Positions 43,701 to 54,584 of a DNA stretch of 64,000 nt are shown piece by piece. The DNA comes from Sepiola atlantica (Eukaryota > Mollusca > Cephalopoda > Sepiida > Sepiolidae). Position 1 is the first letter of the stretch, and each line of letters begins with the position of its first letter. The stretch covers positions 35,719,483 to 35,783,482 of the forward strand of contig OY744522.1 in the NCBI GenBank assembly GCA_963556195.1. The letters are read 5' to 3'. The notes beneath the pieces are model-generated. The model was not told the origin of the DNA, did not search any database, and worked only from the letters and a program-made list of their open reading frames with translations. The position numbers and the translations under genes were made by a program.

Positions 43701-46700
43701 GTCAAGTCAATCTCCAGTTCTCAACCCGATTGGAAATCATAGTTCAACTAGAATAGACGTTCTAAAATGGTCAAGTCAATCTCTAGTTCTCAACCCGATT
43801 GGAAATCATAGTTCAACTAGAATAGACGTTCTAAAATGGTCAAGTCAATCTCCAGTTCTCAACCCGATTGGAAATCATAGTTCAACTAGAATAGACGTTC
43901 TAAAATGGTCAAGTCAATCTCCAGTTCTCAACCCGATTGGAAATCATAGTTCAACTAGAATAGACGTTCTAAAATGGTCAAGTCAATCTCCAGTTCTCAA
44001 CCCGATTGGAAATCATAGTTCAACTAGAATAGACGTTCTAAAATGGTCAAGTCAATCTCCAGTTCTCAACCCGATTGGAAATCATAGTTCAACTAGAATA
44101 GACGTTCTAAAATGGTCAAGTCAATCTCCAGTTCTCAACCCGATTGGAAATCATAGTTCAACTAGAATAGACGTTCTAAAATGGTCAAGTCAATCTCCAG
44201 TTCTCAACCCGATTGGAAATCATAGTTCAACTAGAATAGACGTTCTAAAATGGTCGTCAATCTCCAGTTCTCAACCCGACTGGAAATCATAGTTCAACTA
44301 GAATAGACGTTCTAAAATGGTCAAGTCAATCTCATGTTCTCAACCCGATTGGAAATCATAGTTCAACTAGAATAGACGTTCTAAAATGGTCAAGTCAATC
44401 TCCAGTTCTCAACCCGACTGGAAATCATAGTTCAACTAGAATAGACATTCTAAAATGGTCGTCAATCTCCAGTTCTCAACCCGACTGGAAATCATAGTTC
44501 AACTAGAATGGACGTTCTAAAATGGTCAAGTCAATCTCCAGTTCTCAACCCGATTGGAAATCATAGTTCAACTAGAATAGACGTTCTAAAATGGTCAAGT
44601 AATCTCCAGTTCTCAACCCGATTGGAAATCATAGTGCAACTAGAATAGACGTTCTAAAATGGTCAAGTCAATCTCCAGTTCTCAACCCGACTGGAAATCA
44701 TAGTTCAACTAGAATAGACGTTCTAAAATGGTCAAGTCAATCTCCAGTTCTCAACCCGATTGGAAATCATAGTTCAACTAGAATAGACGTTCTAAAATGG
44801 TCAAGTCAATCTCCAGTTCTCAACCCGATTGGAAATCATAGTTCAACTAGAATAGACGTTCTAAAATGGTCAAGTCAATCTCCAGTTCTCAACCCGATTG
44901 GAAATCATAGTTCAACTAGAATAGACGTTCTAAAATGGTCAAGTCAATCTCCAGTTCTCAACCCGACTGGAAATCATAGTTCAACTAGAATAGACGTTCT
45001 AAAATGGTCAAGTCAATCTCCAGTTCTCAACCCGATTGGAAATCATAGTTCAACTAGAATAGACGTTCTAAAATGGTCAAGTCAATCTCCAGTTCTCAAC
45101 CCGATTGGAAATCATAGTTCAACTAGAATAGACGTTCTAAAATGGTCAAGTCAATCTCCAGTTCTCAACCCGATTGGAAATCATAGTTCAACTAGAATAG
45201 ACGTTCTAAAATGGTCAAGTCAGTCTCCAGTTCTCAACCCGATTGGAAATCATAGTTCAACTAGAATAGACGTTCTAAAATGGTCAAGTCAATCTCCAGT
45301 TCTCAACCCGATTGGAAATCATAGTTCAACTAGAATAGACGTTCTAAAATGGTCGTCAATCTCCAGTTCTCAACCCGATTGGAAATCATAGTTCAACTAG
45401 AATAGACGTTCTAAAATGGTCAAGTCAATCTCCAGTTCTCAACCCGATTGGAAATCATAGTTCAACTAGAATAGACGTTCTAAAATGGTCGTCAATCTCC
45501 AGTTCTCAACCCGACTGGAAATCATAGTTCAACTAGAATAGACGTTCTAAAATGGTCAAGTCAATCTCATGTTCTCAACCCGATTGGAAATCATAGTTCA
45601 ACTAGAATAGACGTTCTAAAATGGTCAAGTCAATCTCCAGTTCTCAACCCGACTGGAAATCATAGTTCAACTAGAATAGACATTCTAAAATGGTCGTCAA
45701 TCTCCAGTTCTCAACCCGACTGGAAATCATAGTTCAACTAGAATGGACGTTCTAAAATGGTCAAGTCAATCTCCAGTTCTCAACCCGATTGGAAATCATA
45801 GTTCAACTAGAATAGACGTTCTAAAATGGTCAAGTAATCTCCAGTTCTCAACCCGATTGGAAATCATAGTTCAACTAGAATAGACGTTCTAAAATGGTCA
45901 AGTCAATCTCCAGTTCTCAACCCGACTGGAAATCATAGTTCAACTAGAATAGACGTTCTAAAATGGTCAAGTCAATCTCCAGTTCTCAACCCGATTGGAA
46001 ATCATAGTTCAACTAGAATAGACGTTCTAAAATGGTCAAGTCAATCTCCAGTTCTCAACCCGATTGGAAATCATAGTTCAACTAGAATAGACGTTCTAAA
46101 ATGGTCAAGTCAATCTCCAGTTCTCAACCCGATTGGAAATCATAGTTCAACTAGAATAGACGTTCTAAAATGGTCAAGTCAATCTCCAGTTCTCAACCCG
46201 ACTGGAAATCATAGTTCAACTAGAATAGACGTTCTAAAATGGTCAAGTCAATCTCCAGTTCTCAACCCGATTGGAAATCATAGTTCAACTAGAATAGACG
46301 TTCTAAAATGGTCAAGTCAATCTCCAGTTCTCAACCCGATTGGAAATCATAGTTCAACTAGAATAGACGTTCTAAAATGGTCAAGTCAATCTCCAGTTCT
46401 CAACCCGATTGGAAATCATAGTTCAACTAGAATAGACGTTCTAAAATGGTCAAGTCAGTCTCCAGTTCTCAACCCGATTGGAAATCATAGTTCAACTAGA
46501 ATAGACGTTCTAAAATGGTCAAGTCAATCTCCAGTTCTCAACCCGATTGGAAATCATAGTTCAACTAGAATAGACGTTCTAAAATGGTCGTCAATCTCCA
46601 GTTCTCAACCCGATTGGAAATCATAGTTCAACTAGAATAGACGTTCTAAAATGGTCAAGTCAATCTCCAGTTCTCAACCCGATTGGAAATCATAGTTCAA

Positions 46701-46892
46701 CTAGAATAGACGTTCTAAAATGGTCAAGTCAATCTCCAGTTCTCAATCCGATTGGAAATCATAGTTCAACTAGAATAGATGTTCTAAAATGGTCAAGTCA
46801 ATCTCCAGTTCTCAACCCGATTGGAAATCATAGTTCAACTAGAATAGACATTCTAAAATGGTCAAGTCAATCTCCAGTTCTCAACCCGATTG
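37768..46892 (+). repeat. 69-bp tandem satellite, about 130 units, derived from the transposase
   Basis: The unit is GAAATCATAGTTCAACTAGA, ATAGACGTTCTAAAATGGTC, AAGTCAATCTCCAGTTCTCA, ACCCGATTG: exactly 69 bp, or 23 codons. Variants of 66-68 bp lack CA of GTCAAGTCA (giving GGTCGTCAATC) or one A of GGAAATC. Translated, it reads NHSSTRIDVLKWSSQSPVLN then PIG, the Tc1-transposase block before the third catalytic residue (family: I-x-VLEWPSQSPDLNPIE). The first 17 units are open in one frame (a 389-codon frame from 37,788), which is a consequence of the unit length. Long-range copies exist: variant patterns recur at +3,428 bp (38.7-42.1 kb against 42.1-45.5 kb) and again at +1,235 bp (44.3-45.5 against 45.5-46.8 kb). 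Confidence 0.98.
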
Positions 46893-47079
46893 GAAATTTA
46901 GAGAGAGAGCTAAAACTGAGAATTCAAAGAAGAAACCTGCAAAACCTGCATGAACTAAAGGATTTTTCTTGTAAACAATGGGAAAATTTTAGCTCAGAAA
47001 CATGCCAGAAATTCGTAGGAGACTTCTTTAAACACCTACATGCTGTAATTAGCAATAACAGTAACACTAAAAAATATTA
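46893..47079 (+). pseudogene. Tc1/mariner-type transposase, C-terminal tail
   Basis: Directly after the last satellite unit the frame continues NPIGNLERELKLRIQRRNLQ, NLHELKDFSCKQWENFSSET, CQKFVGDFFKHLHAVISNNS, NTKKY and a stop at 47,077-47,079. This is colinear with the end of Tc1-like transposases (family: NPIENLWRELK...RNPQNLxxLExFCKEEWxxIPxExCxxLVxxYxKRLxxVIxxKGxxTKY). The third catalytic Glu is Gly (GGA), and the conserved NLW is NLE. The frame through the junction is open. Confidence 0.9.
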
Positions 47080-47199
47080 ATAGATTCATATTCAGCAGAC
47101 CTATAACTCTCGCTTCCCCTATTTTACCACTTAGTCTTCATTTTCTATGAACGAAGTTTCTGACAAAGGGGTAAAAAACGCTGTCCCCTGGGGCGGCAG

Positions 47200-48090
47200 T
47201 TTAGTATGAGCAATAGCTGGAGTTGACTAGTGTAATTCTCTCTTTCTAATCTTGTTGCCAGGGTGCTGGAAGTAAACGTTTTACTTGGCCTGAGGTTATC
47301 CGCCTGTCCAAGGGACACGAACCAAGGCGGCTGCCCTATCAGCAGGTGTCAAATACCGGGGCTGCTGTATTGCCATCTGATGAATGGAGTCTGGACCATT
47401 CAGTAGTTTCTCATGGGAATTGTTACGACTTTTCTTTCTTCTATTGTTTACAAATAAATTATTTTGTACCCATTCTTTCTGCGTTCTTCTCTAAATTTCT
47501 CTTCTGACCACTTCCATTAATCTTCCAAGCCAACATAAGTCACAAATCTAAACACAAGCATAAACTCAGAACCCCGACTTCTAACGTAGATCCTTACTAT
47601 CAGGTCTCTTTTTCAATATCAGGGGTCTACGTTCTAACCTTCCAGAGGTTGAAATTCATTTACAAATCCATTACAAACCGGACCTGTTTCTTTTTTCTGT
47701 GCGAAACTGGCATTGGTCCGTCAGTTTCTATAAATTACTTCATGATCACCGGTTATTCAAACATGACCTCAAAACCCGACTCTAATACAACCATGGTCAT
47801 GAAATATGTGCTTACATCAAAGACGGCTTTCCATGTGGTAGAGACACATCCTATGAAAACTTTAATTTGCCCTATATGTGTTTCCGTGTTACACTTACGT
47901 AAAGCACCGCTTTCTCTTAGCTCTCGATCGTCTCCGATGATGTTACTGTCATTGAGCAAATCACTGACAAAATTGACAAAATCATGTATGCTCACCCTTT
48001 TACTAGCATTCATGTCTGTCGAGACTTTAATGTTCACAACGTTGAATTGCTAGTCCACTCAAACAAGACTGACGATGAATTATTGGCAGT
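47200..48090 (+). pseudogene. Jockey-type LINE, 5' region and endonuclease start
   Basis: The frame pieces are FNIRGLRSNLPEVEIHLQIH near 47,613-47,680 (N-terminal signature of LINE endonucleases), DLFLLCETGIGPSVS near 47,684 (CET motif), ICAYIKDGFPC near 47,810, YMCFRVTL near 47,873, then TSIHVCRDFNVHNVELLVHS near 48,002 (GDFNVHHxEWLxHS). It stops near 48,090, so only the N-terminal third of ORF2 remains. It is a different family from copies A-D. The stretch from about 47,200 to 47,600 is taken as its 5' UTR by position only. Confidence 0.68.
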
Positions 48091-48560
48091 AAAAGTTTCA
48101 TTAATCTGTGTTAGAAATACATAAAGAAACCTTTCCAGCAAAATCGACCGCCTTCGGTTTCTTATTCTAGATTACCAGTCATTCCGTTATTCTGTTATTC
48201 CATAATTGACTGCTTCACCAAAACCAACATGGCGACGCCTTCTTTTAAATCCCCCTATTTAATAAATCTATTGAAATACTGAAATTCATGAGATATTTCA
48301 TGATTACTGTTTATGCGATATTGGATTGTCTTCTTTGTGGCACATTAATTTCTTTTCTTTCTCGAACCACACAGTACACACGTGGCAATCAAGTCCGCAA
48401 TATGAGTGGCTTTGCACTAATAAACGATAACTTCCGTTGTTTATTTTTTTCATTAAAGTCTACATTCGATTCAATAACATCTATTTAATTGAGATTTTTC
48501 ACTTTTGTTCACGGTAAAACGGTCACCACGTTCGGCTGTTTGTTGGTTTGAATCCATTCA
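48091..48560. other. Non-coding, possible tRNA-like SINE head at the end
   Basis: TTCACGGTAAAACGGTCACC (48,509) and TTGGTTTGAATCC (48,545) are A-box- and B-box-like with suitable spacing. No gene is seen in the rest. Confidence 0.35.
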
Positions 48561-48612
48561 GGGGTTAGGGTTAGGGTTAGGGTTAGGGTTGGGGTTGGGG
48601 TTAGGAGTAGGG
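48561..48612 (+). repeat. Interstitial telomere-like (TTAGGG)n tract
   Basis: About four perfect TTAGGG units, followed by TTGGGG variants and TTAGGAGTAGGG. Confidence 0.9.
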
Positions 48613-49193
48613 TAATCCAGGGGCGGTTACTTTTAGTTCATTATTTAACCTTTTCGAGTCAAACCTTATGTGACATTATTCAGTGAAATAAACGGAACTT
48701 TTTAAAAATCATATATTTTTAAAATATGTATAAACAACTGAATCAAGAAATTAAATCATCAAAAAAGCATTCCAGTTTATTAGAAAACATGTAAAACATT
48801 TAAATTAATTACTTCATGAAATAAAACCCCTATTCAGAAAAAATAATTCATTCGCACAAAAAATAATTTAATTATCGAATTAAATCCACCGGTATGCATT
48901 TTGGTTTCTTAGAAAACAAGTCAGCAGTTTTAATGACTTATTTCGTAACATTTTTTTGTTTGTTTTTACTATCCATCATGAAGGTATGGGAAATTATTTA
49001 CATCGAATAATTTTGGAAATAGACATTAAAACAGCATTGGCCTAACTCCCGGGATACGCCAGATAGGGGAAGCTAGTATATAATATGTCTATATATCCGC
49101 TGTTTTTGATGTTGATGTTGTTGACGTTATTATTGTCGCTTTTCTTATCTTTTAAAAGTTCTTCTCAATAATTAAATATCCGTCCTTCTCTGT

Positions 49194-49195
<2 letters not shown>
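48613..49195. other. AT-rich non-coding DNA with a Helitron-like end
   Basis: CTCCCGGGATACGCCAGATA then GGGGAAGCTAGTATA (49,046-49,080) resembles a Helitron 3' end, as at 25,650-25,681. No coding is seen. Confidence 0.35.
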
Positions 49196-49238
<43 letters not shown>

Positions 49239-49275
49239 CTCTCTTTATCTCTTTCTCTCTCTTTCTCCCTCTCTC
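49196..49275. repeat. (CT)n tract
   Basis: A C-run followed by about 35 CT units with a few interruptions. Confidence 0.93.
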
Positions 49276-49334
49276 CTAGTTTCCTCGTAGATTTTCTTTT
49301 GCGTTATGAACATTCTTGTTCTTGTTGTTCGTCT

Positions 49335-49565
49335 AAAAAGATACGACCTCGCATTTCTAGAAGAGGCTCAGTCCGTCGGTTGGTCTGGCATGCTTAAGTT
49401 TGAAATAGTATTTTTGTTGCCCAATGTGTAGCAAACATCTCACGCTTAAATTTTAAATAGCATTTTTGTTGGTCTGTCACACTTAAGTTTGAAATAAAAT
49501 GTTCTTTGTTCTGTCACGCATAAGTTTTAAATAGCGTTTTCGTTTATCTATCACTCATAAGATTG
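49335..49565 (-). repeat. Dispersed internally repetitive family (copy 2)
   Basis: Five diverged units of about 35-45 bp sharing TCACGCTTAAGTTTGAAATA then GCATTTTTGTT. The reverse complement matches 27,300-27,480. Confidence 0.5.
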
Positions 49566-49670
49566 AATGGATTTATCCAAAAAAATATCCGTTCTTGTAT
49601 CTGTATTGTCGGCTTTCTTTTCCGTTTTTCTCAATTTTTTTCCTCTTTTTCCACATTTCATACTTACTTC

Positions 49671-49706
49671 TCCTCCTCCTCCTCCTCCTCCTCCTCCTCC
49701 TCCTCA
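49671..49706. repeat. (CTC)n trinucleotide tract
   Basis: About 11 units. Confidence 0.95.
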
Positions 49707-49969
49707 TACTTAACTGTCAATGACTCCTACTCTCATTCACTTCTGTTATCGTTTTTACTCTCGCCTTCTTCCTTATTTAAAATGCCCCATTCACTCACCT
49801 TTCTTCTTTCTCTTTCAAAAATTACAATTATTCCAGCCGAAAACATTTTGATTCCCATTTTTTATTCTTTTTCATTTGCTTTATATTTTAAAGGCTCTCC
49901 TTTTAATCAAAAACGAATTGTTTTTCGCTTTGACGTTGTTGTTGTTGTTTGACTTGTTTTCGACAGTCA

Positions 49970-50036
49970 TTTCCAAGATGGCCGACCACTGTTGTCTGCA
50001 GACATTCAAAAGCGCCCGGCGTCGCCATCTTGGAAA
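49970..50036. promoter_or_regulatory. Inverted pair of CCAAGATGGC motifs
   Basis: TTTCCAAGATGGCCG and its inverted partner CGCCATCTTGGAAA are 38 bp apart. The core AAGATGGC(C/G) resembles the YY1 recognition sequence. No gene starts nearby, so a role is unproven. Confidence 0.25.
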
Positions 50037-50217
50037 CACTGCATTATACATTAACGGTGGTGTGCAACAAATAAAATATAAGAAATGCAATCAAACTGTA
50101 TAGATAATTATCAAGTTGAATTTAAGACACAATATGACGATAGTTCTGTGAGGCATTTTATTAAAATTGGGGCCTCCTCATTTCTAAAACAAAAACAAAA
50201 AGTATAAAAATCTAATG

Positions 50218-50348
50218 TATAAAAAGAAAAAGAAAAAGAAAAAGAAAAAGAAAACTAGAAAAAACAGCAGCAAAAGAAGAAGAAGAAGAAGAAGAAGAAG
50301 AAGAAGAAGAAGAAGAAGAAGAAGAAGAAGAAGAAGAAGAAGAAGAAC
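50218..50348. repeat. (AAAAAG)n/(AAG)n purine tract
   Basis: AAAAAG/GAAAAA units run into about 25 AAG units. One strand is purely purine. Confidence 0.95.
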
Positions 50349-50439
50349 GGGGGAAAGGGAAAGAAAGGTAAGAGGGATACTAAAAAGTATTCGAACAATG
50401 GTTAGTGAGAAAACGTGTTGTTTTACAGTATATCAGCAA

Positions 50440-50757
50440 TCTCGGGATCAAAGTGTAGTATCTGTTCCGATGGATACTACACCCCATAGACCGGTATTGT
50501 CTTGGCCTTCGGGGCTTGATTTACGCCGGTCTGTGGGTTTGTCCTGTGCAGTTCTAGGAGTTGCCTCCGGTCTTTGGGGAGGAGTAAGTTTATTGCTTAC
50601 TGTCTGAGGCGCCCCTACCGGTGAATGCCAACGGGGCTGGCTAGGCAATTTTTTAAAAGCCAGAGTGCTCACCTTCACGAGCGCTGGCTTTTCAAATCCC
50701 ACTTTCCCGACCCGATCTTGTGTCACATCTTACCGCTGTGGGAGGAAGATAAATAAC
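50440..50757 (+). mobile_element. U2-snRNA-headed SINE, slightly 5'-shortened
   Basis: Begins CTCGGGATCAAAGTGTAGTA then TCTGTTCCGATGG. The U2 GGCCTTTTGGCTAAGATC part is reduced to CTCGGGATC. The body and tail match the other copies, with a 20-bp gap in the middle (the CCTCCCAGGCTTTGCCTCC region). The tail is GTGTCACATCTTACCGCTGT then GGGAGGAAGATAAATA. Confidence 0.85.
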
Positions 50758-51105
50758 GTATATCAGCCATTTTCGGATTATTTAAGTTCTTATCAAGTTC
50801 TTATTTACTCCCCCCCCCCCTCACGAAGGCAGAGTTAAACACAATGTCGCCTTTTAATGTGGGCACTCTGGATTGGAACAACAATTAAATTTCTCCAGTC
50901 TAGAAGAATTCCTTCTTCTTCCACCGAGGACAGAACAGATACTACACTTTGATTCGAGCCCGTATCAAGTTATTTTAGTAAAAGTTGTAATTCTTTAAAT
51001 GAGTTTAGCGATGAAAAGGCTATTTGAAACTGCAGCGTTTCGAACAGCCCACAGACTAAGCCTTTCACTTGAAAACATGACGAAATTTAACAAAACCTCA
51101 ACAAC
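50758..51105. mobile_element. Non-coding with a minus-strand U2-head fragment
   Basis: At 50,930-50,966 the minus strand reads GAATCAAAGTGTAGTATCTG then TTCTGTCC, a short copy of the U2-derived head without the known body. The rest is unrecognised. Confidence 0.5.
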
Positions 51106-51150
51106 AACAATAACAACAACAACAACAATAACAATAACAACAACAATGTC
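51106..51150. repeat. (CAA)n tract
   Basis: CAA/TAA-type triplets, about 14 units. Confidence 0.9.
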
Positions 51151-52400
51151 CAGTACGTCTAAGAGAGTGGGCGAAGAAACGCGTGAAGTGAAAGAGAACT
51201 GGCATTTAATTATTTAGAATGATTTTAAAATAAAAGACCATAAACGAGAACAATAATATGGTCAAAATCAATATTAAAAACAGTGCGGATTATACAGTGG
51301 CGATTCTGCGCGTTCAGCGAAGAAAATGCTATTTCAAACGAAAGCGTGAAAACCGATGGGTCGAAGCTCTCATAGTCTGATCACGGTTCTGTGCCAAGCT
51401 GAAGTATAGAAAAACGAAAAGAAAAACAATATGAGATTTTCCCTTTAAAACATGTTACACACATAAAGTCACTCAGTACACGACCGAAATAACAAACAGA
51501 TTTAAAAATTCAACTGATCACATTCGAACGCATGCGCAAGAAGAGAGAAAAAATTACATCTGCCTATTCGACACCAAACAGATAGAAAATCGAAAACATG
51601 TTTCGCCTTATTCGGAAACAGATCAACGAGGACGAACTTAATGACGTAATTAAAAAATGGATTAGTTTATTTTTCTTTAATACTGAGTGTGAGTGATACT
51701 TCCACCCTACACAGAGTTGACTTCAAATAGACCCTAGGCTAATGAAATTATGGCTCGTCATATATCTTTGAATTTACCCCATTTTCGGACGATCTTTACT
51801 AGCGTGTTCATCAATTTGGCTTTTAAATTCGTTAAATTCGTTTAAAACTTGTTTTATGTCAAAAAAAGTTTGTTCAAAGTTTGTTTTTTTTGTCAAAAAG
51901 TTTGAGGTGTGCGACGTCGGCGATCGTAATGTCTATTGCTGAAACAGCAAATAATTCATCAGTTTGGTTGGTCTGTTTTACGTCTTATCAACCCTTTTGG
52001 GGGTTATTTAATGCTGAAACACAACGTTTTGTGAACGATTAATTGTATACGAGTAATTGAACACAAGTCGCCATTTTAGTCATACATGGGGATAGGTTCA
52101 TAACTTTTAAAGCGGTATTAGTTCGCTATTGACATAATCGATCCGATTGAATTTGACCCCGGCATGGCCGACGATATCCATTGCGACAATCACCCCCTCT
52201 CTCACACACACAAACACACACACACACACACACTTACTCACACACACACACACACTTTACGACGTCCTAGGGAGAGAAAAATGCACATTTGTTTAAGATT
52301 AAATCGAGTGAATGAGAGTAGGATATATGAGCGATTCAAATAAAATTCAAATTATTTTTTTTAATTGAAAAACGAAATGAATGGAAACTTAACAAAGAAC
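51151..52400. other. Non-coding DNA
   Basis: 51,300-51,360 carries one unit of the dispersed family of 27,300 (GAAAATGCTATTTCAAACGA then AAGCGTGA). A (CA)n tract lies at 52,201-52,255. No gene is seen. Confidence 0.45.
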
Positions 52401-52692
52401 CGATTGCAGGATTGCCTGCGTATCATTGTGGCAACTTGAGGGCTATGTTAAATCATCAGCTCTTCTTTACCGGGATCATGTATAGTCCAGATCGAGTTAA
52501 GGAGGGTGCACCCTCTCAGGCATTACCTCCTCCTTTGGTGATGGGGTTTATTTCCGGTCGTCTAAGGCCAACGTATTCGGTCTCAGCTATTTTTGTACCC
52601 TTCCAAAGTGCCCCTCCGTGGAAGCTGGACGGCCCACCCCTTTAAACTGACTTCTATGTCTAACTCTGCTGCAGTTGGAAGCGGGTAAATAG
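52401..52692 (+). mobile_element. Old SINE related to the U2-SINE body
   Basis: GAGGGTGCACCCTCTCAGGC, ATTACCTCCTCCTTTGGTGA, GTCTAACTCTGCTGCAGTTG then GAAGCGGGTAAATA parallel the body and 3' tail of the U2 SINEs, but are diverged. No U2 head was recognised. Confidence 0.5.
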
Positions 52693-53199
52693 TTTCAGAG
52701 AGAGAAAGGGGGGAGAGAAATAAGTGTAGAGAATAAAGAATTATTGAAAAAATGAGATGGGGTAGGAAATATTAATTTTAAGAGAGGGGGAGAATGGAGG
52801 CAGGGGAAGAGAAAGGGTAGCGAAACGGTAGAGAGTAAATTCAAATGGAGAAAAAAAGGGGAAGAAAAAGTGGAAGAGAAAGCGTGGTGAGAGAAAGGAG
52901 TATTTATAGAAGAGATGACGCTTAAAACCTTTTTTTAACTAAATAATAATGATTAAAAACAGTACGTTTCACCTTGTTATGCGTAATCTCATGAAAATCG
53001 ATATTTTAAGAGGGAAATATAAAGTTAAATAAGTACCTAAATGTAGCGAGCGTGTCCCGGGAATTATTATTTTTTTATATAAAGCATATGGTTTGTAACT
53101 GTAATATAAAATGTATTTTTAAAAAAATAAAAAGTAAATATATTAATAATTTAAGCGACTGTAAACGAACACTTGTCTTACTAACTTGGTGTTCGCTAA
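52693..53199. other. Purine-rich then AT-rich non-coding DNA
   Basis: 52,690-52,915 is strongly GA-rich on the plus strand. No coding is seen. Confidence 0.4.
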
Positions 53200-53401
53200 A
53201 AGAAAAAATCTTCTCATCTGTTATTCCAGCAATCGAGAATGTAAAAGAAAGTCTTTTGAATAGCCAATCAAAACGCCAAAAAAGAAACTGTAGAAAACAT
53301 CCCGTGTTTAGGTGGAAAATTTAGAGTAGCTAGCACAATAGCAAGATCGGAATATGAAATAATGACGGTGCTACGTATGTATATATATATATATATATAT
53401 A
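53200..53401 (+). repeat. Unknown dispersed repeat, copy 2, first block
   Basis: Matches 31,850-32,030. It is cut off at a short (TA)n run by the Penelope-like element, and the remainder of the match reappears at 55,035-55,315. Confidence 0.55.
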
Positions 53402-53429
53402 TGTAACTTTAAAAAAAATACGCGGAAAT

Positions 53430-53468
53430 CTCTCTAAGGCCCTTTCGACTATCATCTCATCAGGAGAA
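53430..53468 (-). ncRNA. Hammerhead-ribozyme-like motif, left arm
   Basis: The exact inverted counterpart of 54,585-54,623, with the same core read on the minus strand. The two motifs face away from each other across the element. Confidence 0.75.
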
Positions 53469-53866
53469 AATCGATAGTTTTAATTAATAATAACTTCGAA
53501 AGAAAGAGCAAATGGGGAAATTGAGTGTGCCAAAATTAACGTTGAAGCGATTAAAATTCAATTTAATTATTTCGTTAAAAGTCGATTAAAAGGCACTACG
53601 TTAGGGGATAAAAAAAAAAAAAAAAATTGGGAAGGAGTTCAAAGTTCCCCAAAGAGATTCAGCTATCTTACAAATTCCTTCTGCCGGCACAAGGAAGGTT
53701 TTCGCATAGCAATAGAGACAGATTCCAATATTTTCAAATGGTTCTTGGAATCTGCTCGATGCAAGACCTCAAAACGGTCTATTTTATAGCCACTGGCACA
53801 GCTAGGGTTTTCAACCAAATGCTGGCCAATAGCAGAGTCCAAAGAATTAGAGGAGGGGTAACACAA

Positions 53867-54406
53867 TTTGGGCCTGTAAAATGCCCCATTTATTTAAAAT
53901 TACCTTGGATAGGGGGAAATAGTATTAAACTAGGTAAACAGATTGTTGATAGCATTAGCAATTGCTTCTACTCTGTTTCCTTACGATTAGTTTATGCTAC
54001 AAGACCTGCTTTTCCTTCCTTTCGCAAGGATAGTGTGCCCTATACAAATTATAGTAATATTGTATACCAATTTAAATGCCAATGTGATGCTGGCTATATA
54101 GGGCGCACTTCCTTGCATTTGCAGACTCGCATAAACCAGCACATTCCATCGAAAATACGTCAGGGAAGGGTAGGGTCCTTGTGTTACCCCTCCTCTAATT
54201 CTTTGGACTCTGCTATTGGCCAGCATTTGGTTGAAAACCCTAGCTGTGCCAGTGGCTATAAAATAGACCGTTTTGAGGTCTTGCATCGAGCAGATTCCAA
54301 GAACCATTTGAAAATATTGGAATCTGTCTCTATTGCTATGCGAAAACCTTCCTTGTGCCGGCAGAAGGAATTTGTAAGATCGCTGAATCTCTTTGGGGAA
54401 CTTTGA
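53867..54406 (+). pseudogene. Penelope-like GIY-YIG endonuclease region
   Basis: An open frame reads through the centre: KCPIYLKLPWIGGNSIKLGK, a YATRPAFPSFRKD segment, then SNIVYQFKCQCDAGYIGRTS at 54,054-54,113. The latter is the GIY-YIG module (VYQF...GYIGRT with the C-x-C pair), followed by RINQHIPSKIR. The right-arm part gives SSNSLDSAIGQHLVENPSCA, FEVLHRADSKNHLKILESVS and RKPSLCRQKEFVRSLNLFGE, ending LFGEL and a stop. The frame also extends leftwards to 53,627, but that part is the antisense of the right arm and not real coding. No RT domain precedes it. The nuclease motif itself looks intact. Confidence 0.85.
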
Positions 54407-54584
54407 ACTCCTTCCCAATTTTTTTTTTTTTTTTTTTTTTTTAATCCCCTAACGTAGTGCCTTTTAATCGACTTTTAACGAAATAATTAAATTGAATTTT
54501 AATCGCTTCAACGTTAATTTTGGCACACTCAATTTCCCCATTTGCTCTTTCTTTCGAAGTTATTATTAATTAAAACTATCGATT

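Noticed and set aside
37768..46892. CRISPR array
   Set aside because: The units are contiguous with no unique spacers, and the unit is homologous to a transposase in a eukaryotic setting.
49970..50036. Regulatory promoter based on paired AAGATGGC motifs
   Set aside because: There is no transcription unit nearby. It is kept only as a low-confidence site.
53627..53866. Protein sequence upstream of the GIY-YIG block in the same open frame
   Set aside because: It is the antisense of the right arm, created by the inverted repeat. The true coding part begins in the centre at about 53,867.
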